Assembly: GCA_964469505.1 (NCBI GenBank)
Contig: CAYXZO010000097.1
Coordinates: 1 to 6,520, forward strand
Origin: CAYXZO01 sp964469505
GTDB taxonomy: Bacteria; Fidelibacterota; UBA8477; JABMPR01
Direction of reading: 5' to 3'
DNA length: 6,520 bases
Shown: positions 1-6,519 of the stretch, in pieces
How positions within the stretch are numbered: the stretch's first letter is position 1
Layout of the letters: each line of letters begins with the position of its first letter
Notes under the pieces: model-generated
Databases searched by the model: none
What the model was told of the DNA's origin: nothing
The model's input: only the letters and a program-made list of their open reading frames with translations
Made by a program: the position numbers and the translations under genes

Positions 1-39
1 AGAGAGCCCAAACACTGCCGTTTTTCTTTCTTTAGACAT
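1..39 (-). CDS. Start of a leftward gene, cut by the window edge (first 13 codons)
   Basis: An ATG at 37-39 on the minus strand opens a frame that runs to the window edge without a stop and reads MSKERKTAVFGLS. A modest ribosome site (AAAGGG) ends 8 bases before the ATG. The frame lies downstream of the terminator of the fad operon, in the same direction, with about 150 bases between them, so it is probably a separate transcription unit. Thirteen codons are too few to name a family. The opening KTAVFGL resembles, from memory, the first strand of small general-stress (17M/DUF1269-like) domain proteins, but this is only a guess. The start itself is plausible rather than proven. Confidence 0.45.
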   Translation of the reverse strand, partial: MSKERKTAVFGLS

Positions 40-60
40 CGCCGTAACCCTTTGTTACCT

Positions 61-84
61 AGATACTTAGATACCTAGATACCC
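61..84. repeat. Three tandem 8-base repeats (AGATACYY)
   Basis: AGATACTT, AGATACCT and AGATACCC lie head to tail. The bases just before (TTACCT at 55-60) look like the end of a degenerate fourth copy. On the minus strand the unit reads GTATCTAR and the array ends about 20 bases upstream of the ATG at 39. It therefore lies in the leader or promoter region of the left-hand gene. The function is unknown. It may be a repeated protein-binding site or simple slippage. Confidence 0.7.
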
Positions 85-186
85 TGCACCCAATATACCC
101 TAAGTGCCTTCAACGACGGTCGTCGGTACTCCCCACATAGAACGGGTAATAACACCTAAAACCGACTTCAATGCCCCTTTCTCACA

Positions 187-218
187 GAAAAAGAAAAGCC
201 GGCAGAAAATCTGCCGGC
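187..218 (-). terminator. Intrinsic (Rho-independent) terminator of the fad operon
   Basis: The sequence shows a perfect 9-bp stem, GCCGGCAGA (198-206) paired with TCTGCCGGC (210-218), with a 3-base loop. On the minus strand it is followed at once by the T-rich run TTTTCTTTTTC (197-187). It starts about 70 bases after the fadN stop codon. The T tract is on the minus side only, so it ends leftward transcription and separates the fad operon from the gene at the window edge. Confidence 0.9.
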
Positions 219-289
219 AATGGTAAGGCTGAAGGTCACAACCCGGTCAAGGGTGGCCCCAACCGGTCCGTTTCGCCCTGGACAGATCT

Positions 290-2638
290 TTAATTCCGCA
301 ACGGTTTGCCCGTCTTCAGCATGTGGGCGATGCGGGCCTGGGTCAAAGGCTCAGCGGCCAGACTGACAAAGGCCTCCCGCTCGATGTCCAGCAAATATTG
401 CTCGGACACGGGACGGGTCCAACCGGCCTCATCGCCACCAGTGAGCACGTAAGCCAGCTTGTAACCGATCTTGGCGTCGTGGTCCGAAATCTTACCCGCC
501 TTGCGGAAATCGTCGATGATCACTTCCAGCGTGGTGCGGCCATCTTTTCCAGGAAGAATCAAATCCTCGCGATAAACCGGCGGCTGGAAGTTTTTGGCCA
601 GGTCCAGCACCATCCGCTTGGCTTCAGCCAGGAGGTAATCGTTGTTCAATACAATCCGATCATGCCGCCGCAGGTAACCCAGGGCCTGAGCCTCTTTTGC
701 CGAAGTGGAGACCTTAGCCGTGGAGATGTTCTCGAAGGCTTTCTGCACCGGCGGGAAAGGACCCGGGCGGCGCGGCGCCAGTTTGTCCATCCAGTTAAGC
801 AGCATGCGCACGTTGCCGCCGGCCCCGGGAATCAAACCCACGCCCACTTCCACCAGACCGGTGTACAGCTCGGCGGAAGCCACGATACCATGGCAGGCGC
901 TGATGGTTTCCCAACCGCCGCCCAGGGTCAACCCGTGGGGCGCCGCCACCACCGGGAAGGGTGCGAAGCGGATGGCCTGGAGGACATCCTGCATGGCCTT
1001 GGACATGCGTTCCAAACCTTCCCAATCCCGGCGCTGAGCCGCCCGCAGGATGAGATTCAGATTAGCGCCGGCGGTGAAATGGGGGGCCTGGGTGGCGATA
1101 ATCAGTCCCTGATAGCCCTGTTCCTTGACCCATTCCAGCCCCTCGCCGAACATCTCGATCACCGAGCCGTCGATGGGGTTGTACTCCGGTTGTAACACGG
1201 AGTGCAATTCCACGGCGGCCACGCCGTCTCCCAGATCCACCAAGGAGGCGGACCAGCCCTGTTTGATCCGCTTGCCGGCATTCTCCAGCAACCGGAAATC
1301 CAGGACTTCGGGAGGAGTTTCCAATTCCACATGTTTCTTCTCAGCCGGGGCATAGAAATATCGCTTGCCGTCTTCCAGGCGGTAAAAAGTCGGCTGGTCC
1401 GAATCTGCCAGCTCTTTAACCCACGCCGGCACTTTCATACCATCCTGTTCCATGCGGGCCACCGTCTCCGGTACTCCCAGGGCATCCCAGGTTTCAAACG
1501 GCCCTAAATTCCAACCAAAACCCCACCGCAGGGCGCGATCCACATTCACGATGTCGTCGCTGATTTCAGGGATCAGATTCGCGGAGTAGCGCAGGGTACC
1601 AGCGAGCAGTTCCCACAGAAACTTACCCGCGGCGTCATCGGTGCTGATCAGAGCCCGCAGTCGTTGTTTCAGATCGATTTCCCCTTTCGCCACGCGCACG
1701 GCATCGAAGCGGCGTTTGCGCTGCGGCTCATATTCCAGGGTCTCCAGATTCAGAGCCAGGATTTCCTTGCGGCTCTTCTTCCAGTAAAAACCGCGACCGC
1801 TTTTCTGTCCCAGCCACTTATTGGCCAACATTTTTTGCAGCATTTCAGGAGGACGGAAGAGCTCCCTTTCCGGATCGTTCACACACCGTTGGTAAGCTAC
1901 GCCGGCAACAAAGGCCAGTACATCCAGACCAACCACATCAGCGGTGCGGAAAGTGGCGCTCTTGGGGTGGCCAATGAGGGTGCCGGTCAAGGCGTCCACT
2001 TCCGGAATGGTGAAATGATACTTCTGGGTCAAATGCAAGGTGAGCATCATGCCGTACACGCCGATGCGGTTGGCAATGAAATTGGGGGTGTCTTTGGCGT
2101 AAACCACCCCTTTGCCCAGGCCTTTTTCCAGAAATTCCACCAGCGGCGGCAGCAATTCCGGGTCCGCTTGGGGCCCTGGCACTACCTCCACCAACTTCAT
2201 GTAGCGCGGTGGATTGAAGAAATGGGTAATGAAAAACCGGCGCTGAATTTCCGGGGCCTGTCCTTCCATCAAATCCTGGGCTGATAAGCCCGAAGTGTTG
2301 CTGGTGAGGTAGGCCTGGGGGTTCAGATGGGGCGTAATGCGCTGATACAGGTCCCGCTTCCAATCCAATTTTTCCGCAATGGCCTCAATGACCCAATCCA
2401 CCTCGGCCAGCCGTTCCAGGTCTTTATCGTAACTGCAGGGAGTAATTAGCTTAGCTGATTTGGGATTGTAATAGGGACTGGGCTTTAGCTTTAAAGTACG
2501 GGCCAGCCCCTGTTGAGCCAGTTCCAGATTCAGGTCATACAGCAGGCTCGGAATTCCCACATTGGCCAGATGGGCAGCGATCTGGGAACCCATCACTCCG
2601 GCTCCCAGCACGGCAACTTGTTTTATTTCACGCTTCAT
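290..2638 (-). CDS. fadN: FadN-type fused 3-hydroxyacyl-CoA dehydrogenase / enoyl-CoA hydratase
   Basis: This 782-residue cytoplasmic enzyme should catalyse steps two and three of beta-oxidation: hydration of trans-2-enoyl-CoA, then NAD-dependent oxidation of the 3-hydroxyacyl-CoA. Domain order is an NAD-binding Rossmann domain (about 5-185; GAGVMG at 12-17, Asp35 for the ribose), a dehydrogenase C-terminal domain (about 185-290), a second such domain (about 340-400), then a crotonase domain (about 465-680) and a helical tail. The dehydrogenase pair His139/Glu151 (in THFFNPPRYMKLVEVV) and Asn190 are present. In the crotonase part, FTAGAN (521-526) and GGG (573-575) match the oxyanion-hole segments, and Glu577 and Glu597 match the two catalytic glutamates with the usual 20-residue spacing. 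Both activities are therefore expected. Dehydrogenase-first order and length match Bacillus FadN (about 790 aa), not E. coli FadB, where the hydratase comes first. The ATG has AGGGA 6 bases upstream. It is the last gene of the operon, 37 bases after fadA. Confidence 0.93.
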   Translation of the reverse strand: MKREIKQVAVLGAGVMGSQIAAHLANVGIPSLLYDLNLELAQQGLARTLKLKPSPYYNPKSAKLITPCSYDKDLERLAEVDWVIEAIAEKLDWKRDLYQRITPHLNPQAYLTSNTSGLSAQDLMEGQAPEIQRRFFITHFFNPPRYMKLVEVVPGPQADPELLPPLVEFLEKGLGKGVVYAKDTPNFIANRIGVYGMMLTLHLTQKYHFTIPEVDALTGTLIGHPKSATFRTADVVGLDVLAFVAGVAYQRCVNDPERELFRPPEMLQKMLANKWLGQKSGRGFYWKKSRKEILALNLETLEYEPQRKRRFDAVRVAKGEIDLKQRLRALISTDDAAGKFLWELLAGTLRYSANLIPEISDDIVNVDRALRWGFGWNLGPFETWDALGVPETVARMEQDGMKVPAWVKELADSDQPTFYRLEDGKRYFYAPAEKKHVELETPPEVLDFRLLENAGKRIKQGWSASLVDLGDGVAAVELHSVLQPEYNPIDGSVIEMFGEGLEWVKEQGYQGLIIATQAPHFTAGANLNLILRAAQRRDWEGLERMSKAMQDVLQAIRFAPFPVVAAPHGLTLGGGWETISACHGIVASAELYTGLVEVGVGLIPGAGGNVRMLLNWMDKLAPRRPGPFPPVQKAFENISTAKVSTSAKEAQALGYLRRHDRIVLNNDYLLAEAKRMVLDLAKNFQPPVYREDLILPGKDGRTTLEVIIDDFRKAGKISDHDAKIGYKLAYVLTGGDEAGWTRPVSEQYLLDIEREAFVSLAAEPLTQARIAHMLKTGKPLRN

Positions 2639-2675
2639 GATATTTCCCTAACCCTGGTTGTTTTCCATGGAGCGT

Positions 2676-3806
2676 TCATACCCGTTCCACGATGGTGGCG
2701 ATACCCTGACCGGTACCGATACACATGGTAGCGAGACCGGTGGCGGCGTTTTGTTGTTCCATCACGTTAATCAGAGTGCCCAGAATGCGCACTCCGGAGC
2801 ACCCCAAGGGATGTCCCAGGGCAATGGCGCCACCGTTCAAGTTGATTTTTTCCATTGGCCATTCGCCCTTGCGAATTACGTACAGGGATTGAGCGGCGAA
2901 AGCCTCATTCAATTCGATTACATCGATATCCGACATCTGCATCCCGGCCCGTTTCAGCGCTTTTTCCGTGGCTGGCAACGGTCCCTTGCCCATCACAGTG
3001 GGTGGAACTCCGGCGATGGCTCGGGCTTTGATTCTCACCCGCGGTTTGAGGCCCAACTTTTTCGCGGTCTCCTCCCGCATCACCAGCGCAGCGGCGACTC
3101 CCATGGAAATGGGACTGGAAGTAGCAGCAGTTATGGTGCCGTTTTCCAGAAAGGCGGGTTTCAAAGAGCGCATCTTTTCCAGATCGGGTTGCCGCGGCCC
3201 CTCATCTCGTTCAATCTTGCGGGTATCATCGCTCACGGGAATGACTTCATTGTCGAAACGTCCCGCTTCCCAGGCAGCCAGGGCTTTTTCGTGAGAGGCC
3301 ACGGCAAAGGCTTCCTGGTCTTCCCGGGTGATATTCAATTCTTTGGCCAGATTTTCCGCCGTTTCACCCATGTTCATGTAGTAGCCCAGCTTCACCAGCT
3401 CCCGATCAAATACCGGGTTATAGCCGCCCATGGGCACGGCGAACATATCTTCCACCCCGATGGCGATGCCTATGTCCAGATCGCCGGCCTCAATGGCCTG
3501 GCTTAGCTGGTGGACCGCATCCATGGAAGAACCGCAAAACCGATTCACTACTTTCCCGGTAACCTCCTGGGGAAAGCCGGCCAGCAGCGCCACTGCTTTA
3601 GCCATCAACATACCTTGTACCGCCTCGGGGAAGGCACAGCCCAGCACCACGTCTTCCACCTGGGCCGGCTGTAGCGGCTGGTTTCTTTCCATTAACGCCC
3701 GCAAAACCTGGGCGGCCACGTGGGCGATATTCATGCCTACCATGCGTCCTTTTTTGACCCCGATGGGGCTGCGGACGGCATCGACAATTACACTTGCTCC
3801 CTGCAT
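2676..3806 (-). CDS. fadA: Acetyl-CoA acyltransferase (3-ketoacyl-CoA thiolase)
   Basis: This 376-residue thiolase cleaves 3-ketoacyl-CoA with CoA to give acetyl-CoA and an acyl-CoA two carbons shorter, the last step of the cycle. The nucleophile is Cys91 in NRFCGSS. NEAF (300-303), His332 in GGAIALGHPLG and Cys362 in CIGTGQG complete the active site. I start it at the ATG at 3804-3806, because AAGGAGG lies 5 bases upstream and the protein then opens as thiolases do (VIVDAVRSPIG). The frame stays open to a TTG at 3833, but that would translate the ribosome site itself. At 226-238 the usual TAGNSS...DGA segment reads TAATSSPISMGVA, with Met235 where Asp is normal. The gap to fadE is 29 bases. 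The setting favours degradation over biosynthetic acetoacetyl-CoA formation, but sequence alone does not fully separate the two thiolase classes. Confidence 0.93.
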   Translation of the reverse strand: MQGASVIVDAVRSPIGVKKGRMVGMNIAHVAAQVLRALMERNQPLQPAQVEDVVLGCAFPEAVQGMLMAKAVALLAGFPQEVTGKVVNRFCGSSMDAVHQLSQAIEAGDLDIGIAIGVEDMFAVPMGGYNPVFDRELVKLGYYMNMGETAENLAKELNITREDQEAFAVASHEKALAAWEAGRFDNEVIPVSDDTRKIERDEGPRQPDLEKMRSLKPAFLENGTITAATSSPISMGVAAALVMREETAKKLGLKPRVRIKARAIAGVPPTVMGKGPLPATEKALKRAGMQMSDIDVIELNEAFAAQSLYVIRKGEWPMEKINLNGGAIALGHPLGCSGVRILGTLINVMEQQNAATGLATMCIGTGQGIATIVERV

Positions 3807-3810
3807 TGAT

Positions 3811-3818
3811 TCCTCCTT
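3811..3818 (-). promoter_or_regulatory. Strong ribosome binding site that fixes the fadA start
   Basis: On the minus strand AAGGAGGA lies 4-5 bases before the ATG at 3804-3806, a near-perfect match to the anti-Shine-Dalgarno. It rules out the longer TTG-initiated reading, which begins upstream of it. It is the strongest ribosome site in the operon. Confidence 0.85.
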
Positions 3819-3835
3819 ATTCGCCTTAGGCAATG

Positions 3836-5602
3836 TTATTCAAACGGATATCCGTTACTGGCTTCTACAGCCCGGTAAAGGGTATAGCGATCAGTAAGTA
3901 CATCATAGGTCAGATCCGGCTTCTGCCCCAAAACATCCCCCAGACTGGTGATTACCCGGGGGTACTCTTGTTGCAGATGGTTCCAGATACGACTCCCTAA
4001 CTGGTAAATTTGATGGAACTGGTGTTCCACGGAAATCCGGGCGGCGGCCAAGTATAACGCGTAACGGTCATCCTTTTCTGAAACCTGGGCCACCCTACCA
4101 ACCACGGAGGAAGCCACGTACTGGGCCAGAGCCATATCAGCCAGGGGCTCCAGCAAGAATTGACGGTTCTTCAAATCCTGACCATAAGCTTTAATCAGGG
4201 CATCCAACGCCAGAAGCACCAAGGTCTGGGAATATTCCACCGGTAGCGCCAATTCCCGGATAACCTTGGGCATATCATTGGGCAATGGTGGTAATGGATT
4301 CTTCGTCCGTTCACCAATTGTTTCCCTGAAGGGAATCTCTTCCAGAATGGCTTTCTTCAGCATGGTACCACCGATGATCAGGCGATTGATCTCATTGGTA
4401 CCCTCGAAAATGCGGTTGATTTTCTCGTCCCGATAATAGCGGGCAAAGGGATACTCCTCCGTATAACCATACCCCCCCAGGATTTGTACCGCATCATCTA
4501 CGTTGAGCCATTCCGTTTCGGAACAATATACCTTAACGGCACTGGTTTCCACGGCATGATCTTCGATGATGCCCAACATGCGGGATTGGTAATCCGGAGC
4601 TTTTTCATCCAGGGCGGCGATGGCCGCGTCGATGGAGCCGGTGCAGGCGTAAGTGATGGACTCGGCCTCGAAAGCCCGGCGGGTCATATCGGCCAGTTTA
4701 CGTTGAATCATACCGAAAGCGGCAATGGGACGGCCGAACTGACGTCGCTGGCGGGCATACTCCAGAGCACTACCGATGATGACCTTGGCAGCTCCCATAG
4801 TCACGGCTCCCAGTTTCATGCGGCCGATGTACAGCACGTTGAAGGCCACCGGAACACCCTTGCCGACGCCCCCTAGTACATTTTCTTCAGGCACCAGGCA
4901 ATCTTCCAGGACGTAAGTGGTGGTTGAGGAACCCTTAATGCCCATCTTCTTTTCCTCGGGACCCCGTTTCCAGCCCGGGAAATCTTTCTCCAGCACGAAC
5001 GCGGTGAATTTCTGGCCGTCCACCTTGGCATACAGCACCGCCAGGTCGGCCCAGGAGCCGTTGGTTATGAATTGTTTAGTACCATTGATAACGAACTGAC
5101 GCTTTTCCGGATCGTACACTGCAGTAGTGGCAGTAGCCAGTGCATCGGAACCGGCCCCGGGTTCAGTGAGGGCGAAGGAACTGATTTTCTCCCCGCTCAG
5201 AATAGCCGGTAGATATTTTTCCTTCTGGGCTTCATTGCCGTACCACAGAATGGGGAAAAGACCGATACCGGTTTGGTCAGTATACGTCACCAATAGTGAG
5301 GCACTGCCACAGTGTGCCAGGGCTTCAACTACCAGCGCCGAGGCCGTCTTATCCAGCCCCATTCCACCATATTTTTCCGGTACGTCTGCCCCCATCAAGC
5401 CCAATTGGCCCATCTCTTTCAGCAGATCGCGGGTGAGCCCTTCATCCAGCTTCTCAATCTCTTCAGCATGGGGCAGCAAGGTTTCCCGGGCGAAATCCTG
5501 CACCATCTGGCGCATTTCCCGGTACTCATCGTTAAAATTCTCGGGGATCAAAGGCCGATAACTCCCGACGGGGGTTATCAAATAAGCGGAGCCTTCATTC
5601 AT
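3836..5602 (-). CDS. fadE: FadE-type acyl-CoA dehydrogenase with C-terminal extension
   Basis: This 588-residue flavoprotein should introduce the trans-2 double bond into acyl-CoA, the first step of the cycle, passing electrons to an electron-transfer flavoprotein not encoded here. The helical N-terminal domain is about 22-138. The beta domain follows, with FALTEPGAGSD at 143-153. The C-terminal catalytic domain (about 245-412) holds RQFGRPI (287-293), QILGGYGYTEEYP (373-385) and IFEGTNEI (398-405), in which Glu400 is the expected catalytic base. About 170 further residues form an extra helical domain, as in very-long-chain dehydrogenases and Bacillus FadE (about 594 aa). No signal peptide or membrane segment is seen. 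The ATG overlaps the end of tetR by 8 bases (ATGAATGA). AAGGAG lies 12 bases upstream, inside tetR, a rather long spacing. Long-chain preference is inferred from the architecture only. Confidence 0.93.
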   Translation of the reverse strand: MNEGSAYLITPVGSYRPLIPENFNDEYREMRQMVQDFARETLLPHAEEIEKLDEGLTRDLLKEMGQLGLMGADVPEKYGGMGLDKTASALVVEALAHCGSASLLVTYTDQTGIGLFPILWYGNEAQKEKYLPAILSGEKISSFALTEPGAGSDALATATTAVYDPEKRQFVINGTKQFITNGSWADLAVLYAKVDGQKFTAFVLEKDFPGWKRGPEEKKMGIKGSSTTTYVLEDCLVPEENVLGGVGKGVPVAFNVLYIGRMKLGAVTMGAAKVIIGSALEYARQRRQFGRPIAAFGMIQRKLADMTRRAFEAESITYACTGSIDAAIAALDEKAPDYQSRMLGIIEDHAVETSAVKVYCSETEWLNVDDAVQILGGYGYTEEYPFARYYRDEKINRIFEGTNEINRLIIGGTMLKKAILEEIPFRETIGERTKNPLPPLPNDMPKVIRELALPVEYSQTLVLLALDALIKAYGQDLKNRQFLLEPLADMALAQYVASSVVGRVAQVSEKDDRYALYLAAARISVEHQFHQIYQLGSRIWNHLQQEYPRVITSLGDVLGQKPDLTYDVLTDRYTLYRAVEASNGYPFE

Positions 5603-6227
5603 TTTTACCGCTGTCTCCTTTCTCAGAGGGTTCCTTCTGGATCTGGGCTAAAATTGCTTCCAGGCCCATTTTCACATACTGGTCCACCGTAAAGGACAGG
5701 GGTTGGAACAGAACAAACCAGACCATTCCTTGGAGCGTGTTCAATAACAGCAGCGCCACCAGGTCCACATCGATATCTGAGCGGAATTCGCCCCGGCGGA
5801 TGCCGCTCTCCAGGACGGCTTTGAATTCTTCCAGCATCCGATTAACGAGCTTGCGTCCACGTTCCAGGATTTCTTCATCCCGGGCCGCCCAGGCCCAGAG
5901 TTCCAGTTCAGCCAGAAACCAGTCTTCGTCCCGCTTGAAGACTCTGACGGTGAACCGGCAAATATCCTCTAGAATTTTAGAGGCTGATTTGTGTTGATGG
6001 TAGCCGGGGCGCATTAGCGGGGCGAAGCGATCCATCCAATGATCAATTAGATCCAGGAAAAGGTCCCGTTTGCTCTTATAGTGCCAGTACAGGGCTCCTT
6101 TGCTGAGTCCCGACTGGGTAACGATGTCTTCCATGCGGGTCTGGGCGTAGCCTTTACGGACGAAAACGTGGAGGGCGGCTTGGAGGATTTCGTTGCGCCG
6201 TTCGGCGGCGGATCTTTTTTCAGTCAC
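5595..6227 (-). CDS. TetR-family transcriptional regulator of the fad operon
   Basis: This is a 210-residue DNA-binding protein of normal TetR length. The N-terminal domain spans about 8-57, with the helix-turn-helix in MEDIVTQSGLSKGALYWHYKSK (32-53), the family signature. The rest is helical and less conserved and would bind the ligand and form the dimer. The start is GTG at 6225-6227. The frame has a stop 10 codons upstream, so no earlier start is possible, and the ribosome site is weak (GGA about 7 bases before). It is the first cistron, ends inside fadE, and a TetR-type palindrome lies about 80-95 bases upstream. The simplest reading is an autoregulated repressor of beta-oxidation released by an acyl-CoA. 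That ligand is inferred from context and was not read from the protein. It plays the role of Bacillus FadR (also TetR family), but I do not give it that name because the operator differs. Confidence 0.9.
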   Translation of the reverse strand: MTEKRSAAERRNEILQAALHVFVRKGYAQTRMEDIVTQSGLSKGALYWHYKSKRDLFLDLIDHWMDRFAPLMRPGYHQHKSASKILEDICRFTVRVFKRDEDWFLAELELWAWAARDEEILERGRKLVNRMLEEFKAVLESGIRRGEFRSDIDVDLVALLLLNTLQGMVWFVLFQPLSFTVDQYVKMGLEAILAQIQKEPSEKGDSGKNE

Positions 6228-6280
6228 GACCGGTTCCGTCGCTGCGGATTTTCAGTGGATTTGGTGTTTTCCATTCGCAT
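6224..6280 (-). CDS. Possible 18-codon leader ORF coupled to tetR
   Basis: Within the predicted tetR leader an ATG at 6278-6280 opens an 18-codon frame beginning MRMENTKSTENP. It ends in a TGA that overlaps the tetR GTG start (GTGA, 6224-6227). The only ribosome site is weak (GGGA 8 bases before the ATG). A second in-frame ATG lies two codons later. The peptide is polar and basic, with no runs of one amino acid that would suggest attenuation. The frame also extends upstream through the operator and promoter, so chance is a real alternative. If translated, it would deliver ribosomes to the poorly led GTG start of tetR. Confidence 0.3.
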   Translation of the reverse strand: MRMENTKSTENPQRRNRS

Positions 6281-6293
6281 TTGATTTGTCCCG

Positions 6294-6309
6294 CGGTCTA
6301 AACAGACCG
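6294..6309. repeat. Second inverted repeat, overlapping the operator
   Basis: CGGTCT (6294-6299) and AGACCG (6304-6309) form a perfect 6-bp inverted repeat around a 4-base loop. Its right arm is also part of the left arm of the TetR-type palindrome. In RNA from the predicted start it would make a small hairpin within about 10-25 bases of the 5' end. As DNA it repeats the AGACCG half-site in the opposite direction. Which role applies cannot be told from the sequence. Confidence 0.5.
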
Positions 6310-6322
6310 ACCAGTCGGTTTG
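6303..6322. promoter_or_regulatory. TetR-family operator
   Basis: CAGACCGACCAGTCGGTTTG is a 20-base palindrome. The core ACCGAC-CA-GTCGGT (6306-6319) is perfect and only one outer pair is mismatched. Size and symmetry suit a TetR dimer, and ACCGAC-N2-GTCGGT resembles, from memory, sites of several regulators of fatty-acid genes. It begins 1 base downstream of the candidate -10 box and covers the predicted transcription start, so binding would block initiation of tetR-fadE-fadA-fadN. The tRNA promoter is about 80 bases away and should not be affected. Confidence 0.8.
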
Positions 6323-6323
6323 G

Positions 6324-6352
6324 AATGTAAATCCCCCAACTGAGACCTCCAA
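6324..6352 (-). promoter_or_regulatory. Candidate promoter of the tetR-fadEAN operon
   Basis: On the minus strand TTGGAG (6352-6347) and TACATT (6329-6324) are separated by exactly 17 bases, with matches of 3/6 and 4/6 to the sigma70 consensus. Transcription would start near 6317, inside the operator, giving a leader of about 90 bases before tetR. The boxes are weak. The case rests mainly on spacing and on their position next to the operator. Confidence 0.45.
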
Positions 6353-6402
6353 GGGAAAAAGGTAGACTCTTCTTTCCCCCTGCCCGAACCTTAGCGGATC
6401 AG

Positions 6403-6431
6403 TTGACACCGGTGGCCGCGGCATGTATATT
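6403..6431 (+). promoter_or_regulatory. Strong promoter of tRNA-Lys
   Basis: A perfect -35 TTGACA (6403-6408), a 17-base spacer and the -10 TATATT (6426-6431, 5/6 match) form a near-consensus sigma70 promoter. The bases after the -10 are GC-rich (CGGCCGC, 6432-6438), as is typical of stable-RNA promoters under stringent control. The expected start near 6438-6440 leaves a short 5' leader before the tRNA at 6447. Confidence 0.88.
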
Positions 6432-6446
6432 CGGCCGCTTTTTGAT

Positions 6447-6519
<73 letters not shown>

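Noticed and set aside
122..166. GTCGGT (122-127) and ACCGAC (161-166) as a second operator
   Set aside because: The hexamers match the operator arms, but they are in the opposite order and 33 bases apart, with no flanking symmetry. This is probably chance.
323..1195. Long plus-strand open frame (290 codons) opposite the crotonase half of fadN
   Set aside because: It is antisense to a well-conserved gene with catalytic residues in place, has no recognisable domain and no ribosome site of note. It is a by-product of codon use in fadN.
1664..2284. Plus-strand frame of 206 codons opposite the dehydrogenase half of fadN
   Set aside because: It is a shadow of the conserved Rossmann and dehydrogenase domains, and its His- and Phe-rich composition is typical of antisense frames.
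2658..3506. Plus-strand frame of 282 codons opposite fadA
   Set aside because: It is antisense to the conserved thiolase and its product is low-complexity and unlike any family I recognise.
3807..3833. Earlier TTG start for fadA
   Set aside because: It would encode the strong AAGGAGG site as protein and add nine residues not expected before the thiolase VIVDAVR opening.
6281..6424. Upstream extension of the leader ORF into a 66-codon frame
   Set aside because: Its ATG falls in the spacer of the tRNA promoter, it has no ribosome site, and it runs through the operon promoter and operator. It would lie upstream of the predicted transcript start.
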